A DNA stretch of 64,000 nt from Calliphora vicina (lineage: Eukaryota; Arthropoda; Insecta; Diptera; Calliphoridae), in contig NC_088780.1 in assembly GCF_958450345.1 (NCBI RefSeq), positions 126,680,226-126,744,225 of the forward strand, in the 5' to 3' direction. The translations under genes and the position numbers were made by a program. How positions within the stretch are numbered: the stretch's first letter is position 1; each line of letters opens with the position of its first letter. A model generated the notes under the pieces. It ran no database searches, was not told where the DNA came from, and was given only the letters and a program-made list of their open reading frames with translations. Below are positions 1-12,530 of this stretch, piece by piece.

Positions 1-239
1 ATCCCGCAATTCCCAAAAAAGTGTTGAAAAATCCCAAAAATGGAAATTTATAGTTTTTTGGCTATAATATCCATACCAGGGTCGGAGTTATCGGAACCTT
101 TACAAAATAATTAAAAGCATATTGGGTCATCTAAAATCGGTTACTATATTTTGATATCGAATTTGCGATTTGAGAATTTTTGCCCTAAAGTTTAATTTTA
201 CATAAAAAATAGGTGTTTTTTGACTGGACCTGGTCCCTT

Positions 240-828
240 CGGTAACAAAAATTTTTAATTTTTTTTTCATTTAAAATATTTTATGAAAACTTAGCTTTCA
301 GAAGGTATAAATTCCTTATACATCCTCTTAGAAATTTTTTGTGATAACTTAAAAAGAAAAACAGTTCTTTTTTCCCAAAAAATTAGCGAAAAATCGGCTT
401 TTTAAAATTTTTTAAATTCAAATGCATATAACTTTGGACTTAGTCATTATTTTTAAACAGTTATTTTTCTATTTGACATATACATATGTTGTTAGTACAA
501 ATACTGGAGAAAATCGGAAAATATTTAAATACGCTGTTATCAAAAAACTGGAGTAGGTTGGGTAAAAAAAAAGCGCTCGATGAAAAGATTTTATATGCGT
601 AATTTTTTTTAAAATCGAAACACAAACGAAGAAATAAGATCGTTTTAAAAATGTAACCTACCCGAGGTGTCCTACTTTGAGGACCCTGGTGGACCCATGA
701 GGTCCATATTCAGAACTTAAACTCGACAGCACTTCTTCTTTGCGCATGTGGAATTTCATTCAAACCAATCTAACCATTTAGAAGTTACAGATTTATTTCC
801 TTCTTTTTTTTTCTATACCACTATGTGT
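240..828. mobile_element. Decayed copy of the CACAGTGGTA terminal-repeat element
   Basis: The segment around 540-830 matches, in inverted orientation, the left part of the better element at 3457-4160. Shared stretches include the GGAGTAGG, GAGGTGTCCTA and TTTGCGCATGTG blocks and a final ATACCACTATGTG close to that family's terminus. The left boundary is unclear. No coding sequence is visible. Confidence 0.5.
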
Positions 829-1264
829 CGCTTACGATAAAATTCGTTTACTGTAAAATGTAAACATTGACTTACGATAAAACCTTACCCCCTATAATTT
901 TGAAGTTATTAACAATTTTGACATTCTGAGAACGCTAAAACATCAGTCGGTCCATACAATTTTAATTTTTGCAATAAAAAAAAATTTAGAAAATGTCGCT
1001 TAAGATATTTTGGTGCTAAGGGCTCGATATGTCGCCGACATTTTGTTGACTTGATTATTGTTAACAAATAAAGCCTTAAAAATATTGACATATTTTATTT
1101 AGTTCACTAAACTTTCTCTAAGTGGATCTCTTTTTCGCTCACCAACACCAACACAGTTTTAGCTTTGGACATCTCTGCCGTAAAGGTTTCTTGGTACAGA
1201 AAGAGGGTAGATGTACTTGTGTAAGTTTTAAACTCATGTGTCATATGAAGTCTATGTATTTATT

Positions 1265-1445
1265 AGGCTATACATTCGAATAATGATAGTTCGATTAATA
1301 GAACAACTTTTTACGAGTAATTATTCGAAGAATTCAAAAACTGCCATTTTCGAATAACGAATATTTCGAATAATTTTTAGAGAATAATTTATTAATATTT
1401 TTTTTTTTATAATTTTTCATAATTTTAAATTTATATAAGTAATAA
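1265..1445 (+). mobile_element. Truncated left end of the TTCGAATAA hAT family
   Basis: This piece resembles the left end of the complete hAT element at 37631: it has the same order of TTCGATTAAT, CGAATAATTATTCGAA-like and CCATTTTCGAATAACGAAT blocks, then the same AT-rich stretch. The expected TAGGGTAT terminus is degraded and no partner end lies nearby. A right end of this type appears alone at 4795-4878. Confidence 0.5.
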
Positions 1446-1689
1446 TGTCTATTCCATTATAATTTGTATTATTAAAAAGACATGAAACTTATAAAGGATT
1501 TTTTTTGTAGAGACAGGGAAATCTGTATGGAAATAAAACAGAGAAAACGTTTTGAATGTCCATCCAATTAGCATTATTAATTATATCATTATATGGCATT
1601 AATGTTTAAATATGATTTCGGTCATTCGGCCGTCACGGATATTTTGTATGGATACTAATATTCTATTGTTATAATATTTTTTTATTGTC

Positions 1690-1985
1690 TAATATTTTAT
1701 GGTCATGGACCGATTCTTACAATTTTCAAAAGAGCTTGTCTTTTTATCAAGCAAAACATTTAAAAAAAATAGCAACTATTTTGAAAATTATCTCACTTTT
1801 TGGTGCATAACTCTGGTTCTACTTGACCGATTTTGCCCATTTTCAATACCAAACATTTTCAATCAACAAGGAATATTTGGAGAAAATTGCATCCACATAC
1901 GTAGTGTGCCAACAACAGACGGACAGATGGATGGAAATAGCTTGATCGATATGATACAAACGGAATGACAAACTTAATATACCCC
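1690..1985 (-). mobile_element. Diverged family c element, reverse orientation
   Basis: The right edge, reading ACGGAATGACAAACTTAATAT followed by ACCCCC, is the reverse complement of the family c head (TATACCC, AAGTTTGTCATTCCGTTTG). An ACAGACGGACAG tract lies at the expected internal position. The rest is too diverged to align by eye. Confidence 0.45.
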
Positions 1986-2812
1986 CATCATTTACTGAGC
2001 ATGATTAAGTTGAAATATACTTAGAAAATTATCTTAAAATTAGACTATACGACATATGGACTAAACATTAATATTTCACTAAATTAACAAAAAATAAATT
2101 TTATTTCTCATAATTCAATTAATTACACTCTGCTACCTAAGTCCCGGTCCATACTGTGAAACATTTGCAAAACATTTTTAAATTCTCCTTTAAAACTGCA
2201 TTCGTGTCCACACAGTGAAGTTTTTGACATTTCTGACCAGAACGAATATGAACAAATAAATGTGGATGACATACTTAACAAAAACTTCATGTACATGAAA
2301 CAGAGTACCCTTTTCCATTCCTCTTTCCCCTTTCATCAACAAACTCAAATGTTTTGCAGCAAATATTTCACAGTATGGATGGACCAATGGAGCCACATGA
2401 AACACACTCAAAATTTTGAGTTATTTAAAAAAAAAAATTGTTTTAGGGTAGGTCGTATTACTTTAGTACCTCTAACTTACACATTTTTATACCTATTTAA
2501 AAAATTTAAACAATTATAGATGGGCATTAAAGATGGGAATGTATGCACGAAATGTATATTCCAAAAAATTCTGTTTTTTTTTTTTAAAGTTTCGCTTTTT
2601 TTTCTATTTTTTTCATAATTTTTCAAATTTAACAATAATTATTTTAATTATTTTCTATGAAAACCTATTTGTTTTAAAGACAATTATATAGACAAAAAAT
2701 GAGATATTACTTGTTAAAATCGGTTTATATTTGCAAAAGATATTAAACTTTTTCGAAAAAAGTTCGAATAAATTTACCTTGTAAATTAAAAATTGTACAA
2801 ATATTTTTTTGT

Positions 2813-3431
2813 ACACAGAAAAAACTATTTTTTAATTCAAATATTTATTACATATTGAACTGTTTTCAATTATTTCATAATTGAGTCAATATTCATGTGC
2901 TCGAAAACAAAATTTTTTATTATTTTCTACTGATATTTGAGTTTTAAATTTGATAATTTTGATGATTGGATATATAATTTTCGTTATTGGTTGAACTTTA
3001 AATACAAAAATTATTGAATATAAAATTTTCGTAATTGAAAACACAAAAAATAACAAAAAATAGCGGTATTCATTATGTAGAGCTCTTGGCCTAGTAAAAA
3101 AGCAGAAGAGTTATTTATTGACAAACATTTATATTTCTAATATATTTTGTGTTTAGTTTGTGCAAATGTGCTTTTTTTACTACATTACCAGGCCAAGTAC
3201 TCTACATTGTGAATACCGTTAATGTGTTTTCAATTGCGAAAGTTGCATATTCAATAATTTATGTATTTAAAGTTTATTATCAAAATTATCAAATTCAAAA
3301 CTTAAAATTCAGTAGAAAATATTGGAATTTTTATTTGAGCATATGAAACTTGATTCAATTATGAAATAATTCAAACCAGTTCAATATGTGATAAATATTT
3401 GAATTGAAACTGTTTAGGAAGTAGTTTTTTG
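2813..3431. mobile_element. Foldback MITE with ACACAGAAAAAACTATTT ends
   Basis: The two halves are inverted copies of each other. Left-arm blocks such as CATATTGAACTG, TTTCAATTATTTCATAATT and CGTTATTGGTTGAA recur inverted on the right, with an AGAGCTCTTGGCC / GGCCAAGTACTCT pair near the centre. It has no transposase. A second member with the same arms lies at 49709-50197, inside the threonine aldolase gene. The left end starts ACACAG, a common start of MITEs in this window. Confidence 0.75.
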
Positions 3432-3456
3432 TTTCTTTATTATTTATATGCGCTGC

Positions 3457-4160
3457 ACAGTGGTATGAGAATAAAAAAAGAGGGAAATAAATCTGTAACT
3501 TCTAAACCCTTACTCCGATTTGAATGAAATTTCACATTCGCAAAGAGGAAGTGTAATCGAGTTTAAGTTTTGAATTTGGACCTCATGAGCCCACCAGGAG
3601 CGGGGCCAGGGGTTCCCAAATTAGGACACCTCAGGTATGTTCAATTTTTAAAATGATCATATTTCTTCGTCTGTGTTCCGATTATCATTTATCTCTTATC
3701 GCTTAGGAGATATTCGCATTTGAAAATTTAATTTTCAACATTTTTACCCACCCTACTCCAGTTTTTTGTTGACCGCGGTTTTCCCATTTTTCTTTTATAG
3801 GATTAACAATAGATGTATATATCAAATAAAGAAAGAAGTGTTTAAAAATCATGACTGAGTCCAAAGTGACATGCATTTGAATTTAAAAAAATTAAAAAAG
3901 GCGATTTTTCGCAATTTTTTTTGGGAAAAAAGTACTTTCCTTCTTTTTAAGTTATCTAATAAATTTCTAAGAGGATGTATAATGAATTTATACTTTTTGA
4001 AAAGCTAACTTTACGTCAAATATTTTAAATAAAAAAAATGTATACTTTTTGATACCGATTCACTTCCTCTTTGCGCATGTGAGATTTCATTCAAATCGGA
4101 GTAAGGGTTTAGAAGTTACAGATTTATTTCCCTCTTTTTTTATTCTCATACCACTGTGCG
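3457..4160. mobile_element. TIR element with about 100-base CACAGTGGTATGAGA ends
   Basis: Left end CACAGTGGTATGAGAATAAA and right end TTTATTCTCATACCACTGTG are inverted repeats continuing for roughly 100 bases, through GGGAAATAAATCTGTAACTT and CCGATTTGAATGAAAT. The interior is non-coding, with GGAGTAGG-type blocks shared with 240-828. It is a non-autonomous DNA transposon of undetermined superfamily; the target duplication is not clear. Confidence 0.8.
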
Positions 4161-4794
4161 CCGGGGGAGAAAATACTAAAAAAGGTGTTAATGAAAAGTT
4201 GAATAACTTTCACAATTTCGGTAGGATGACTTGAATAATTAAAGTCACGTTTTGTTAAGAACTAAATTTCCTTTATACATTGGCATACATTTTTATAAGC
4301 TTTCAAAATAAGCAAAAAATAATAAACCTAAATTAAATGAAAAAAGAAATATAGGTATACATATTCATACTAATAAAGATAAAAATAAAGAAAAAACAGG
4401 AGAAAAATAATAAGAAATATAATTAGATAACAAAGGATAAGTTTGTTCCTTAGTAAATAATTCAATTGCATCACAAGCGACTAAAATCAAAAAAGTTAAT
4501 AAATTTTGTTTTTCTTTGAGATATTCTTAACAAAAGCAATACTTATAATTTACAAATATATCAAAAAATGCACGTCTTTTTAAAGCGTAGTCAGTTTTCT
4601 TTCCAAACCCGTTAAACAATTTAAAGTCGGAAAAAAACTGACTGAGTTACAGATCGATAAGTTGACAAACATCACTGAAAACGTTTTTTTAGAATAACTT
4701 CTGAATTTGAGGGTGTTTCTGAAATTTTTAGATACAATTTGTAATGTACCATCGTAGCACCGTGTTATAGATACTTATATGTATATGCAATCGA

Positions 4795-4878
4795 ATTATT
4801 CGGACATGTTAAAATCTAGTATTTGAATTATTTGTTTTATTCGAACAAAAGAGAAATCTATTAATTTGGATTCCCTAG
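4795..4878 (+). mobile_element. Solo right end of TTCGAATAA hAT family
   Basis: The segment resembles the last 80 bases of the complete hAT element at 37631-39119, including TTGTTTTATTCGAACAA and a final TTCCCTAG. The rest of the element is missing. Confidence 0.45.
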
Positions 4879-5082
4879 TATTTGTACAGCACACAAATGG
4901 CATATGTAAGTACTTTATGGAAATAATAGCTCTTATAGATCATATTTCTGCTATCAGTTTTCGTTCCTATTTTTTACTCTAACTTTTTTTTGTGATTTGT
5001 TGTTCTTGCTTACAAACTTATTGAATAGTTTGTTTGACCACTTGGGATAAAAGCATCAATGTGCATGATGAGTGATGTGAAG

Positions 5083-5104
5083 GAGTGAGTGAGTGAGTGA
5101 GTGA
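5083..5104. repeat. GAGT microsatellite
   Basis: More than five uninterrupted GAGT tetranucleotide units, followed by a degenerate unit. Confidence 0.85.
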
Positions 5105-5337
5105 ATGTTTGACTAAATACATATGTATGTTCATATAAATGTTGATGTTTGTATTTTAGCTTGCAAAATTGTGTTCTGTATAAGGAACACTTTTTGCTGT
5201 TGTTGGTTGTGCTCATGCTTATAATGCGATTAGATTATTTCCATTTAATAGCAGTTTGCATGCATTTGCACATTCTACCAAACTATGAAATGTTTCGCAA
5301 GCTTGAGCAAACAAACATACATATTGGTCTACATGTA

Positions 5338-6045
5338 TTAGGGTGGAACTTATTACGTTGTTTCCCAGCTCTGAAATTGTTCTTCGTCATTGAAAACCCC
5401 ATGGAAAGGAGTGAGATCGATAAAATCTTAACATACATAAATGTTGCAAAAAAAAAAGAAACCACTAAACCTACAGTTTTGATTTTTTTTATTTGATTGA
5501 AATTATTATTAAAACTTACCAAAAATATTAAAAAAAATATTATTTTTATAGGTCTAATCAATAGTGATAAATTTATGAACCTTTTCCTGAAACACTTCCT
5601 TTAAGGGTTTTATTGAGCTTTTTTTTAAAAATTAAAAAAAAATTTTTTTTAAATTTAAAAAAAAATTAAAAAACAACTGGAAAAAAATTCAATATTGTTT
5701 ACCTAAAAATATTTAAAATTTTTATTTTAAAATATAATTTGGTGAAGGTATATAAGATTCGGCACAGCCGAATATAGCTCTCTTACTTGTTTTTTTTTTA
5801 AATATGGCATTAGAAGCGCCTCTCAAAGACTTTTCACAAGATAGCAATTATTTATATATTTTCTTTGTGAGAAATATGAAAAAAATAATCATAAAAACCA
5901 TTAAAAATAAACTTTTTATCCATTGATACAGATCTGATCGAACTACTGAACAATGGACAATCATTTTGAGTAACGGTATCTTAGAAAGAATTGAACTTTA
6001 ATTTTAGTTGGAAGCATTCACAACTATTTTTGGGAACCACCCTAA
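5338..6045. mobile_element. TTAGGGTGG-ended element carrying a family c tail
   Basis: The left end TTAGGGTGGAAC and right end GGAACCACCCTAA form a short inverted repeat typical of many sequences in this window (also 27827-28251 and partial ends near 10610, 15123, 17116, 45600, 48010 and 59113). The interior holds a family c 3' end at 5618-5790, so this is a composite. No transposase is visible. Confidence 0.55.
5618..5790 (+). mobile_element. Family c 3'-terminal fragment
   Basis: It has the characteristic family c end: poly-A/T tract, GTTTACCTAAAAATATTT, TAATTTGGTGAAGG, the GATTCGGCACAGCCGAATA hairpin and final CTCTTACTTGT. The 5' two thirds are absent. Confidence 0.75.
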
Positions 6046-7121
6046 TGTACATAAGTCGTTTCATCGATAGGTCTCGTTTTTGAATCATATAAGAAATACA
6101 ACAATGTATTTGAGTATGAGTGGATGTATGTATGGTTGTTTTTAGGTATTCTTCCTGTATAGCTACCCAGCAGTTAAGAAAGTAGTCAATGTATCCCTGT
6201 GTTTTGGATCAATTGGTTGCTTTACAGATCCCATGGATACAATTGTCATTTAAATGTATCTAAGTAAAGTAAAGTGTAGTCACTTTGAACGTTTATTTTG
6301 TACTGCACTTTTTTGTGATTTATTTTCATTTTGTTTAAGTATACCATTTAAAATAGCTTAAAGTCAATTATCACTTTAGTGTTTCTAAGTAACCTAGAGT
6401 GTAGTCACTTTAAACTTTTATTTTGTACTGCACTTTAGAAAGTTGTTATTTTACCCACAGAAAAGAAACACTTTAGTGTCTCTATTATTATATTGGAGAG
6501 TTGACGGAGGAAAGTTTGTTTACATGCTATCCATTATTGGACTATCTATAAGATGTCTTTTTATCTGACTATTTGAGATCAATTAGCACCCGTACATGTA
6601 AAAATAACTAGTTATATAGCTGATCAAGGTACCAGTTAGGTAGCTAGTAAGGTACTTGACCGATATGTGAATCCAATTCGTTGACTACTCTGGATCAGCT
6701 ATCAGACAGTGTCATTGTAATCCAAATGTGATTACAATGACATGCCCGAACATGTACATGTTTTAATAACTAGTTACGTAGCTAGTTATGTAACTACTTA
6801 GTTGTCACACTAAACGATAGGTAAAATCAGTAGTTCGGGGCAGTCTCCTAGAACAGCTGGGTAGTTGTAGTTATTGTAGATGTAGTAGTTTAGGTACTTG
6901 GACATCCATTGAATCTATTTAGGCTATACTGCTTAATAAAGCGGCTGCAATAACATCACAGATAGCCAGTGTATGTATTTGTGTAGGTGTTTGTTTTGAA
7001 TATGTTGCTGGAAAGTTAACTGTAGCTTTGAAGATGTAGATACGAGTATATCCTTCATTAGATTTCATAGAACTCTTGTTAGTATTCAGTGCATACACAT
7101 GAAAAGAAGAAAAAAAATAAA
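6046..7121. other. Non-coding region with a diverged duplication and a hairpin
   Basis: A block with AGTGTAGTCACTTT and TTTATTTTGTACTGCACTTT occurs twice (near 6275-6315 and 6398-6435). The 6600-6850 stretch repeats AACTAGTTA and AGCTAGTTA motifs and includes the hairpin at 6710-6742. No coding sequence is recognised. Confidence 0.5.
6710..6742. repeat. Perfect 13-base hairpin
   Basis: TGTCATTGTAATC and GATTACAATGACA are exact reverse complements separated by the loop CAAATGT. It lies inside an AACTAGTTA-rich block, so it is probably the core of a MITE. Confidence 0.75.
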
Positions 7122-7342
7122 ACAAGTTAGAAAGTAAGGTCAGTCAAGCCCGACCATATAATACCCTACATTGAGTAAATGAACAAAAACATTATTCTTT
7201 TAAAATTTCAAGAATTTATTTTCATGAGTTACTTTCGGAAGTGCGCCTTATATAGGATCTATGATATACATAGATAGACAGACAGATGGACATCGTTAAA
7301 TCGACTCAGAAGGTGATTCTATAGTTGTGTAGGCTATACACA
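7122..7342 (-). mobile_element. Family b element, internally deleted
   Basis: It begins with the reverse of the family b tail (ACAAGTTAGAAAG, then a GTCAAGCCCGACCATATAA block) and ends in the conserved core (GGACATCGTTAAATCGACTC). The middle and the TATACCC end are missing. Confidence 0.75.
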
Positions 7343-7616
7343 TTTTCTTGACACTTCATGTACAACATTAGTAACTATGCCTACATAAGTTTTTGTTGAT
7401 TTTCTTTTGAACAAATAACAATGAAAAATGTTTTCAAAATTACAACCAAAGTATGAAGGAATATACAGCTTATATTTTGAACTTAACTCTTCAAAATGCA
7501 AGGTATTTGAATTTTAAATCATCTGAAGCGGAATCTGAGATATTGCTTTTTTTCCACAGAAATTGCCAGGCAAATCTTTATAAATGTTTTCCCCCAAAAG
7601 GCATTAAATATGCCTA

Positions 7617-8180
7617 CACAGACAAAACTGATTCGTTATAGCAACCGAATTCGTTGCCAATCGAATTTTATCTATCTATCTCACCATTCGATTGGAATTA
7701 CTGAACAAAGTATAACAAGTAGTCCGTCCGACTCTTTGACAACAGTACTTAACTCTAAACACATGTTACTGAAAAATTACCAAACTCTAAATATGTGTTA
7801 GTAATAAAAAGTTATTTAATTTTCACCAGACACTTTCTTTTTTCTTTTTTCAATACCATAAATTGAAACTCTGTTCTATATCTTAAGATCTACCATATAC
7901 AAAATAAAATTTCAAAATTAATAGAAAATAAAATATTTGTTTAGTTTGTTTGAGGACATGCCTCGGAAAATAAAAAGTGCTAAATGTGTTGAAAAAAATT
8001 ATAAAATAATGTAAATATACTTTATTTATTCGACAATTTATAGTCAAAATTTCGGGACTTCTGATGTGTTTAATTCTCTCACAAGGGCGTTGTATTCACA
8101 CGGAACCCGTATATGTGAGAGAGTAATTTAAAAAATAGAGAGTCGGACGAACTACTTGTTATACTTTGTCACTGAATATA
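7617..8180. mobile_element. CACAGACAAAAC / GCAACCGAATT TIR family, interrupted
   Basis: The left end (CACAGACAAAACTGATTCG, then AGCAACCGAATTCGTTGCC) matches starts at about 9140, 43505 and 46448. The element at 7705-8169 interrupts it soon after the left end. The right end was not identified. Confidence 0.45.
7705..8169. mobile_element. MITE with 31-base TIRs (ACAAAGTATAACAAGTAGT)
   Basis: The first 31 bases and the reverse complement of the last 31 differ at one position; both run from ACAAAGTATAACAAGTAG through CGTCCGACTCT. The interior is non-coding. It interrupts the CACAGACAAAAC-type sequence that begins at 7617. Confidence 0.85.
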
Positions 8181-9594
8181 AATACAATTCGGTAAAAGGG
8201 AGAGACTATTGTGAATTAGTTCCAAAATAATAAGATTTTGTTTTTAATATACTTTATTAAATTTACATATAAATAAAACAAAGATAAATTAAAATTATTT
8301 TAAGCATGCAGTGATTTAAAACCTCGATTTTAAATTGCTGTACGTAGGGAGTTATTTGATTTTGACTTGGCGGTGACAGGCTTTTTTCTGGATTTTCATA
8401 GAAAACACGATGATTTGATAACAACCAGTTCAATAGGAGGAATTGCAATAGAAAACCGTTTTTTTTTACATTCTTCGGTTTCAATTTAAGATATTTTTTT
8501 AAATTTTAAGGGCATATTTTTCGCTTTCAAGTGCATATTTGAAATTTAATTTAACAGTTGTACCTGTTATGGGTTAGCGCGCAGAGAGGATTTTAAATTG
8601 ACGGATGTCGAGGAGATCTAGTTTTTGCTTACAAATTTGTTATTTCTTAAAAATACAATTCGTTGCTTATTTTCTAATGTTTAGTTACAGATTGTTTCAT
8701 GGGGTTGTAATTTACATGTTCTATCAGATTTTGCTAAAATTTTCAGCAATTGTGAAAATAGTGAAAACAATAAGTTCAGCAACGAAAATTAAATGTTGTT
8801 TTAAGTAATAGCCTTCTGTTTGAAAATATTTCACATACAACATTTTGTAAAGTACTCTCCTTAAAACATTGCAGACACAACTTAAAATTACTATCACATA
8901 CACATCCTTACAAACATTTCATTCTCGCCATCACATACTTCTAAACAATAGAATCGCTCATAGATAAATACTTGGAATCACAGTAACTCAGGATGTAAAG
9001 AGTCATCCTACAGCCAACGGCTCACCATACACATGTACCTACACATATACATACATACATACATTCCTAACATATGTACATAAAGGTAACCCCAATTTTA
9101 CACTTTTACTATTTTCGATGCTTTATATCTATATCGACACAGAAAAAACAGATTCGTGATAGCAACCGAATTTGTTGCCAATCGAATGATTCTGTTGCAC
9201 ACATAGAATTTTTCAGTTCTATCAACAGAAAGTTTTGCAAACAATTATAAACGACTTCAAAAAATATAGTTGTTTAGCAAAATGACAATAGATGCCAATA
9301 AACTATGATTTGAAAGACTATAGAAAATGTGGTTAGTAAACTAACCACCAAACCCCAAAGAGTTAAGAAATAATTTTTATCAAAATTTCCTCGCAATCCG
9401 TGAATTTAAAATCGGTCTAAACCATAATGGGTAAAATTGTTAAAATTTGCATTTTTAATTCTGATTTAAAAATTTTTTTTATAATTTTTTGTTATCAAAT
9501 TTAAATGGGTTATCAATTTCAAAAGTCTATTATATTGTTACGTTTTTACTTTTTAAAAACGGTGATTTATTTGCTTTAAATGTTTAGTAGTTTA
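8170..9594. other. Non-coding AT-rich region
   Basis: No gene is recognised. A CACAGAAAAAACAGATTCG terminal sequence (about 9138-9220) belongs to the family seen at 7617 and 46448. A short CATA microsatellite lies near 9047-9065. Confidence 0.5.
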
Positions 9595-9739
9595 ATGCCC
9601 GTAATTTCAACAAATAGATATCTATTAGGGCTTAGTTACGTATGGAGTAAAAATATTTGGTAATTTTAACCCGTTGATATTGATTTGAAATCAATGTCAA
9701 GTTACCGTTTAGGTAAATATTTGTTGAAATTACGGGCAT
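9595..9739. mobile_element. Short MITE with ATGCCCGTAATTTCAAC TIRs
   Basis: ATGCCCGTAATTTCAACAAA at the left and TTTGTTGAAATTACGGGCAT at the right are exact inverted repeats around a 105-base interior. The flanks read TTTA and AAAC. Confidence 0.85.
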
Positions 9740-11495
9740 AAACAATGTAAAAACTTTTTATTTAGTCAAATTTACACAACAGCAGTTTAAATAGTCACTC
9801 CCTGTTTACACACACTTATATTACACTTTATAATGTACAAGAATTCAGTTGTTGTTAACTCTAACAGCGCCTATGATAAACTTACCAGCGACTGCAGCAT
9901 CTGCCATTATTTATGGACAGCGCCATTTTCCTTCCAGTAGCTTCAGAAAAGTTCTATTTCTACAATGATAAACTCAAAGCTTTTATTCAATATTTTATGT
10001 TCCACAGCTATGTTAATAATATCCATAGATATGTTAATAATGTCCACAGTTACGTTAACTAATGTTAATCGGCCGGTAAACAACAGTGTCCACAATTAGT
10101 ATCCTCCAGAAATAGAAATGTTGGGAAACATTATGCAACTGCTTTATTTTTTTTATGAGATTTGCGCCCCCTGTTGTTGGTTTGTGGAACTATTTCTAAG
10201 GATTCAAAAAAGATCAATTGTATTAATTTTTAATGCAGAATCCATTGGTGAAATCAGATTTGCAATATATTCAACCGTTTTTGCTCTACAGAAAAATGTG
10301 CTCAAAATCCGCATCTTTTGGTGCGTTTTATTTATGCAAAAACCTTTAAAAAAATTATGATACCCGAAATACAAATGAAGTGACCTGGTCACAAACGAAC
10401 TCTAATACATATATAATAAGTAAATAAAATACAAAAATAATTCTGAATTGGATTTTTTTTCAATATTACTTTTTTTTTATTAAAATATTTCTATTTTGAC
10501 CCGAAACTTGAAACTTCAAATCAAATGTGTAACCTCTAAACATTATCCGATTTTGCTAAAATTTTCAGCATATGAATTTTAGAACACAAAGACCATGCAA
10601 AAGTTCAAAATTAGGGCCACCCTAGTGTACACGTGTATATGTGGTACGTTTTTGCACTGCATGTGTTTCATGCATAAATATTAAATGAATCTTCTAAGGC
10701 TTTAATGGCACAAAGCTATATCTATCTATGGTTTTCATTTTCACTTACACATATAGCCAATATTTCGCATTGCCTTCATATAGTGTCTTCAACGAAAAGA
10801 TTAATTTACACACAATATTGCTGTGTTGCCCAGTGTTTTGTTTACAAATCTATTTCTAGCAATAAGGAGTTCATGTTTATTTTGCTTGTTACTTAGAGAT
10901 AAATAGCTTAAGAGATATTTGGTTCACTATAGGAACAAAACAAAAAAAATGAAAAAAACTTATTTTTGAACCTTATATCTTCTGATTTTCGTGATATTTG
11001 CTATAAGCAAGATACGTTTTTTTTTTTTAGATATCCTTTGTTCAAGGTCAACTTTTTTGTTCAATATTCAGTGTTCAAAAGAAAATGGTTTTTTGAAACT
11101 CTAAAATTGGATAAGTGGTTATATACAATTCAAATTCAGCGATTATACACCATTCTGAAAAAAAATATGAATTTCAAACATTAATAAAAGACAAACTAAT
11201 TCACTTCTGATTTTGTATAATCATAAAGATCCAGTGTATCAAGTTTCAACAACTTTACAATACCTCAGATGGCCAAAAATTTTGTTTCTTCCCACTAAAT
11301 ATCTCATATTTGAAAGGAATGCAAGCATTGGTTCCAGATTTAGATCAGTTTTTTAGAGCGTATAGTTTCTCTAAGTCTTAAACTTCTGCACTGAAAATAT
11401 TAACCAATTTGATCAATCTTATGGACAGTTACATTGAGATCATTGGTTGAATTTTAAAACTAACAAAATATGCTCGTTCTATATTTTCTTAAGTA
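9740..11495. other. Non-coding region with TTAGGGTGG-family remnants
   Basis: The stretch 10490-10630 (TCCGATTTTGCTAAAATTTTC, then AGGGCCACCCTA) is a right-end remnant of the TTAGGGTGG family and resembles 23870-23940. No gene is recognised; the short overlapping open frames on both strands look random. Confidence 0.45.
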
Positions 11496-12030
11496 CCCAG
11501 AAAACAATTGTTCAATTCACAACTGATGTTGTACAGTCGTATGAGTTGTAAGTCGTCTGAATGTACAATAGTTGTACAAATGTTGTTGATAATTTCTATA
11601 TAAATGTTTTGTACAACACCTACAACATTTTTACATATGTTTTTCGAATGTTGTATGGAAATTTAAGTGTTACCAAAAGTTCATATTTAAACGTAAACAA
11701 AAAAATTGTAATATTTTAGTGCAAAATAACAACCAAACGGTAACACTGAAATCAGTAAATTTATTTAATTTATGAAAAACTATAATTTGTTTTAAATATT
11801 TGTCAATTGTTTGCATTTTTTACACAATGCACACATTAGTTCGCTTTCATTATTAATTTTACATATTAATAGATTTTGGAATGTTTTTTTTTATCATCTT
11901 CGTTTGGAATTGTCAAGTCTCGGCAGGGTAAACTTACGACTTGGCGAAATTTGTGTTCACAACCACAATAGTTGTAACATACAACGTACAACATACAACT
12001 AGGTTGTGAATTGGACAAATATTTCTGTGG
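11496..12030. mobile_element. TIR element with CAATTCACAAC ends
   Basis: The left end (CCCAGAAAACAATTGTTCAA then TTCACAAC) is an imperfect inverted match to the right end (GGTTGTGAATTGGACAAAT then ATTTCTGTGG). The interior near both ends repeats TTGTAC and GTACAA motifs. The TTCAATTCACAAC ends also appear on the small MITE at 27228-27344. Confidence 0.7.
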
Positions 12031-12099
12031 TCGTATGGAAAAACTAGTTAACTACATTTTTTGAAAACACAAGAAAAACACACTTAACGTTTTAAACAT

Positions 12100-12143
12100 A
12101 ATTCACTAATTATTTAATATGAATTCACTAATTATTTAATATG
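12100..12143. repeat. 22-base tandem duplication
   Basis: The unit AATTCACTAATTATTTAATATG occurs twice in direct succession without mismatch. Confidence 0.85.
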
Positions 12144-12149
12144 AATAAT

Positions 12150-12530
12150 TTTTAAATGACCATTTTCGAATAACGAATAATTCGAAAATGTTTATCTATA
12201 ATAATCGAATAAAACAAATAAATGTTACATTTAAATTTATTAAATTGTAAAAAAGTTCTTAATACGTTTGTATTGTACTTGAATTCAGGATCATGTTCAA
12301 CGAGCTCAAATTTTTGAAAGTAGAACGAAAACTAAAGAGTTAACTGGTCAATTGTTTTGTAGATTGTACGGGAGGGAATCTGATCAGAATATTTGTGATG
12401 AAAATTTAATTATGGCCTTTTCTAATGTTTTTTAACATTATCAATGCATGAATTGTTAACTTTAACGTTATTTTTTGTTTTTTTTTTAACAATAAAATAT
12501 TAAAAAACTTCATTCTTTACTTTGTTAATT
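12150..12530 (+). mobile_element. Truncated hAT element
   Basis: It resembles 37720-39010 of the complete hAT element with a large internal part missing. Shared blocks include CCATTTTCGAATAACGAAT, TTGAATTCAGGATCATGT and AATTGTTTTGTAGATT. Neither original terminus is present. Confidence 0.55.

Larger units (their letters stand above)
829..2812. other. AT-rich intergenic region with transposon fragments
   Basis: No host exon is recognised here. A hAT left-end fragment lies at 1265-1445 and a diverged family c piece at 1690-1985; the remainder is unassigned AT-rich sequence. Short open frames in it have no recognisable family. Confidence 0.5.
4161..5337. other. AT-rich intergenic region
   Basis: No coding region or complete element is recognised. 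It contains a lone hAT right end (4795-4878, ending GATTCCCTAG) and a GAGT microsatellite. Confidence 0.5.

Noticed and set aside
5083..9070. Short direct repeats considered as a CRISPR array
   Set aside because: Only simple microsatellites are present, without repeat-spacer structure, in a eukaryotic genome.
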